Source: Salinirubrum litoreum (GTDB lineage Archaea > Halobacteriota > Halobacteria > Halobacteriales > Haloferacaceae). Taken from it: a DNA stretch of 64,000 bases. Location: the NCBI RefSeq assembly GCF_020567425.1, contig NZ_JAJCVJ010000001.1, forward strand, positions 1,550,001 through 1,614,000, read 5' to 3'. Shown here in pieces: positions 62,225 to 64,000 of the stretch; within the stretch, counting starts at the first letter, position 1, and each line of letters opens with the position of its first letter. The notes under the pieces are model-generated. The model was not told the DNA's origin. It saw nothing but the letters and a program-made list of their open reading frames with translations, and ran no database searches. The translations under genes and the position numbers were made by a program.

Positions 62225-63079
62225 CTAGTTCCCGGTCCACCGAAGCAGGGCCAGGGTCCCCTCGAACAGACCGACCATCGTCGCCGCGACCAGAATCGGC
62301 GACATCCCGGTCGGGTCCGGACTCACGAGGAACGCCAGCCCGAGGAACGCACCCCAGAACAGCAGGCGCTTGTCCTCCAGCCAGATCCGCGTGACGAGGT
62401 TCATCATGATCGCCAGCATGATGAAGAGCGGAATCTGGAAGACGATGGCCATGTAGCCCATCAGGATGAGGATGAGGTTGAACGTCTCCTTCAGGCCGAA
62501 CGCGATGATCGCGGTGCCGGTCGTGTAGGAGGTGAAGTACGCGAAGATGGCCGGCAGGATGATGAAGTGCGCGAAGGCCACGCCGACCAGCGCGAGGATC
62601 AGACTCGTCGGGACGGCCGCGAGGTAGTACTTGCGCTCTTTCGGGTAGAGTCCAGGCCGCATGAACAGGTACGTCTGGTAGACGAAGACGGGAAGTCCGA
62701 TCACCACGCCCGCGAGGCTGGCGACCTTCACCTCGGTCAAGATCAGTTCGAGCGGCGCGTACAGTCGGGGTCGTGTGTCCTGTGCCGGGAGATCCGGGAT
62801 GTGCGTGTTCCAGAGGAAACTGATCGCGGAGTCCGCGACCGGAAACACCGCCAGCGTGACGACCATGGCGACGCCGACGACGACCGCCACACGGCGCACC
62901 ATCTCCTCGATGTGCTCCGTGAGGGGCATCTCCTGGTCGCTCTCGGGACCGTCGCCGAACAGGCCGCCGTCGTCCTCGTCGGGAGCGGGGTAGTCCGGCT
63001 CTGCGGTGGGGGCGTCCGCCGTCGCCGTGTCTGCGGTCGCCTCGCTGAGTCCCGTGGTCGCGTTCGACTCCTCGGCCAT
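62225..63079 (-). CDS. tatC: Twin-arginine translocase subunit TatC (TatCo-like)
   Basis: A 284-residue protein. An acidic cytoplasmic N-terminus of about 50 residues (PTAEPDYPAPDEDDGGLFGDGPESDQEMPLTEHIEEM) precedes six TatC helices, with FMRPGLYPKERKYYL and ITFGLKETFNL/MGYMAIVFQIPLF-type family segments. TatC recognises twin-arginine signal peptides and, with TatA, exports folded proteins; the substrates here include lipoproteins of the kind at 48.6 kb. It is back to back with the second tatC. Confidence 0.93.
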   Translation of the reverse strand: MAEESNATTGLSEATADTATADAPTAEPDYPAPDEDDGGLFGDGPESDQEMPLTEHIEEMVRRVAVVVGVAMVVTLAVFPVADSAISFLWNTHIPDLPAQDTRPRLYAPLELILTEVKVASLAGVVIGLPVFVYQTYLFMRPGLYPKERKYYLAAVPTSLILALVGVAFAHFIILPAIFAYFTSYTTGTAIIAFGLKETFNLILILMGYMAIVFQIPLFIMLAIMMNLVTRIWLEDKRLLFWGAFLGLAFLVSPDPTGMSPILVAATMVGLFEGTLALLRWTGN

Positions 63080-63177
63080 TCATCGAATGGTGGCTTCCCA
63101 GTGCTTATAGGCCTTTTTCCATCCGGCGGCGACCGGGCGCGGTCGGGGTAAAAAGATTGATAACGCGAACTCGGCTT

Positions 63178-64000
63178 ATGTCGGATAGTATGTCCAGCGC
63201 GCTCGACGAGGACACTCGCCGCACTATCGACGAGGGTCGGCGAACAGCCGGCGCGATGTTGCGCGCCGCCCAGCAGGACCTCCAGAAGGTCTTCATCGTC
63301 TTCCTCGTCGGCTTCCTCGGCGCGTTCTACGCTCTGAGCTACGCGGTCTGGCCCTTCCTGAAGGACGTCACCAAGGCCCGGATGGAGGGTGTGCTCGGCG
63401 AGGAAGTGCAGATCATCGCACAGACCCCCTTCGACGTGATCCTCTTACAGGCGAAGATATCGCTCGTCGTCGGTGTCATCGTCTGTCTCCCGGCGTTCAT
63501 CTACTACTCCCGTGACGCGCTCCGGGTGCGCGGGATGTGGCCCTCGTCGCCCGTCGAGCCGTGGAAGGCGGTCCTGATCGGGGTGCTCTCCGTCCTGCTC
63601 TTCCTCGCCGGGTTGGCCTACGGCTACCTGTTCTTCTTCCCGGTGATGTTCGAGTTCCTCGCGGGCAACGCGCTGTCTGCGGGGTTCAAGCCGACCTACT
63701 CCATCGTGAAGTGGGCGCAGTTCATCTTCCTGCTCACGCTCTCGTTCGGACTCGCGGCACAGATGCCACTCGCGATCACCGGGTTGTCGTACTCCGGCAT
63801 CGTCCAGTACGAGACGTTCCGCGACAAGTGGCGGTACGCGGTCGTCCTCATCTTCGTCTTCGGCGCGCTGTTCTCGCCGCCGGACCCCTTCACACAGATC
63901 ATGTGGGCCGTGCCCCTCCTCTTCCTCTACGGCTTCAGTCTCTACCTCGCCAAGGTCGTCGTCACGGCGAAGCGCGGGAGCGAACAGATCGACGTCTGGG
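63178..64000 (+). CDS. TatCt-type twin-arginine translocase subunit, cut by window edge
   Basis: An N-terminal fragment of about 274 residues (MSDSMSSALDEDTRRTIDEGRRTAGAMLRAAQQDLQKVFIVFLVGFLGAFYALSYAVW). It continues past the right edge. This is the haloarchaeal TatCt form, in which two TatC domains are naturally fused; the part seen covers the first TatC domain. The ATG at 63178 is chosen because GTAAAAAG lies about 25 bp upstream. An internal ATG at 63190 is possible. It is divergent from the TatCo gene. Confidence 0.88.
   Translation, partial: MSDSMSSALDEDTRRTIDEGRRTAGAMLRAAQQDLQKVFIVFLVGFLGAFYALSYAVWPFLKDVTKARMEGVLGEEVQIIAQTPFDVILLQAKISLVVGVIVCLPAFIYYSRDALRVRGMWPSSPVEPWKAVLIGVLSVLLFLAGLAYGYLFFFPVMFEFLAGNALSAGFKPTYSIVKWAQFIFLLTLSFGLAAQMPLAITGLSYSGIVQYETFRDKWRYAVVLIFVFGALFSPPDPFTQIMWAVPLLFLYGFSLYLAKVVVTAKRGSEQIDVW

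Overview
The window is about 64 kb of very GC-rich DNA from a haloarchaeon. The evidence is acidic proteins, an Orc1/Cdc6 replication initiator, PriL, a group II chaperonin, RIO1 and KRR1/Dim2, aIF1, MBF1, coenzyme F420 genes (cofE, a mer-like gene, npdG), a PGF-CTERM surface protein, twin-arginine lipoproteins, back-to-back tatC genes, and TATA boxes about 25-30 bp from leaderless starts. The genus cannot be fixed from what is here. About 75 protein genes and one tRNA-Leu(GAG) gene are supported. Both window edges cut genes: a formate dehydrogenase alpha subunit on the left and a TatCt-type translocase subunit on the right.

Layout. 1-3.7 kb: formate dehydrogenase, thioesterase, Orc1/Cdc6 and a DUF1059 protein. 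4.4-7.8 kb: nucleobase permease, the PRTase-like regulator GfcR and a DUF63 protein. 7.8-8.8 kb: a small AT-rich island with a two-finger C2H2 protein and an HTH protein. 8.9-16.9 kb: orphan solute-binding protein, PfkB kinase, HAD phosphatase, acyl-CoA dehydrogenase, PGF-CTERM protein, AlaX editing protein and MBF1. 17-28 kb: tRNA-Leu, exported metzincin, DUF389 protein, SIMPL lipoprotein, three UspA proteins, PriL, CofE and Mer. 28-33 kb: small regulators and a large membrane iron-sulfur oxidoreductase. 32.7-34.8 kb: a bioY-bioM-bioN biotin importer behind a near-perfect BirA-type operator. 35-45.8 kb: SDR, Lrp plus EamA exporter, thermosome, NAD(P)HX epimerase, KRR1, RIO1 and a methyltransferase. 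45.8-51 kb: a thiBPQ-like thiamine ABC operon and an AI-2E-type membrane protein. 52-58 kb: site-2 protease, archaemetzincin, UPF0146, HAD, NpdG, aIF1 and rhodanese. 59-61 kb: sucCD. 62-64 kb: the two tatC genes.

The most unusual content is not protein-coding. Nine long intergenic stretches (near 3.8, 18.1, 29.6, 38.8, 44.3, 51.0, 54.2, 58.4 and 61.3 kb) are copies or fragments of one mosaic repeat family that occurs in both orientations. Its core hairpin has a nearly invariant 14-nt loop and constant flanks, but its stem sequence differs in each copy and stays perfectly paired. Full copies also have a long-range outer stem that changes by paired substitutions between copies and encloses arrays of further perfect hairpins with 3-6 nt loops. 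Six or more independent covarying stems indicate that pairing, not sequence, is kept, either by selection or by a palindrome-generating mutational process. This is the best candidate here for an undescribed element.

Functional links within the window: F420 synthesis (CofE) and use (Mer, NpdG); the Tat translocase together with several Tat-type substrates (ThiB and the metzincin); and biotin uptake with a predicted BirA operator although no birA gene lies in the window.
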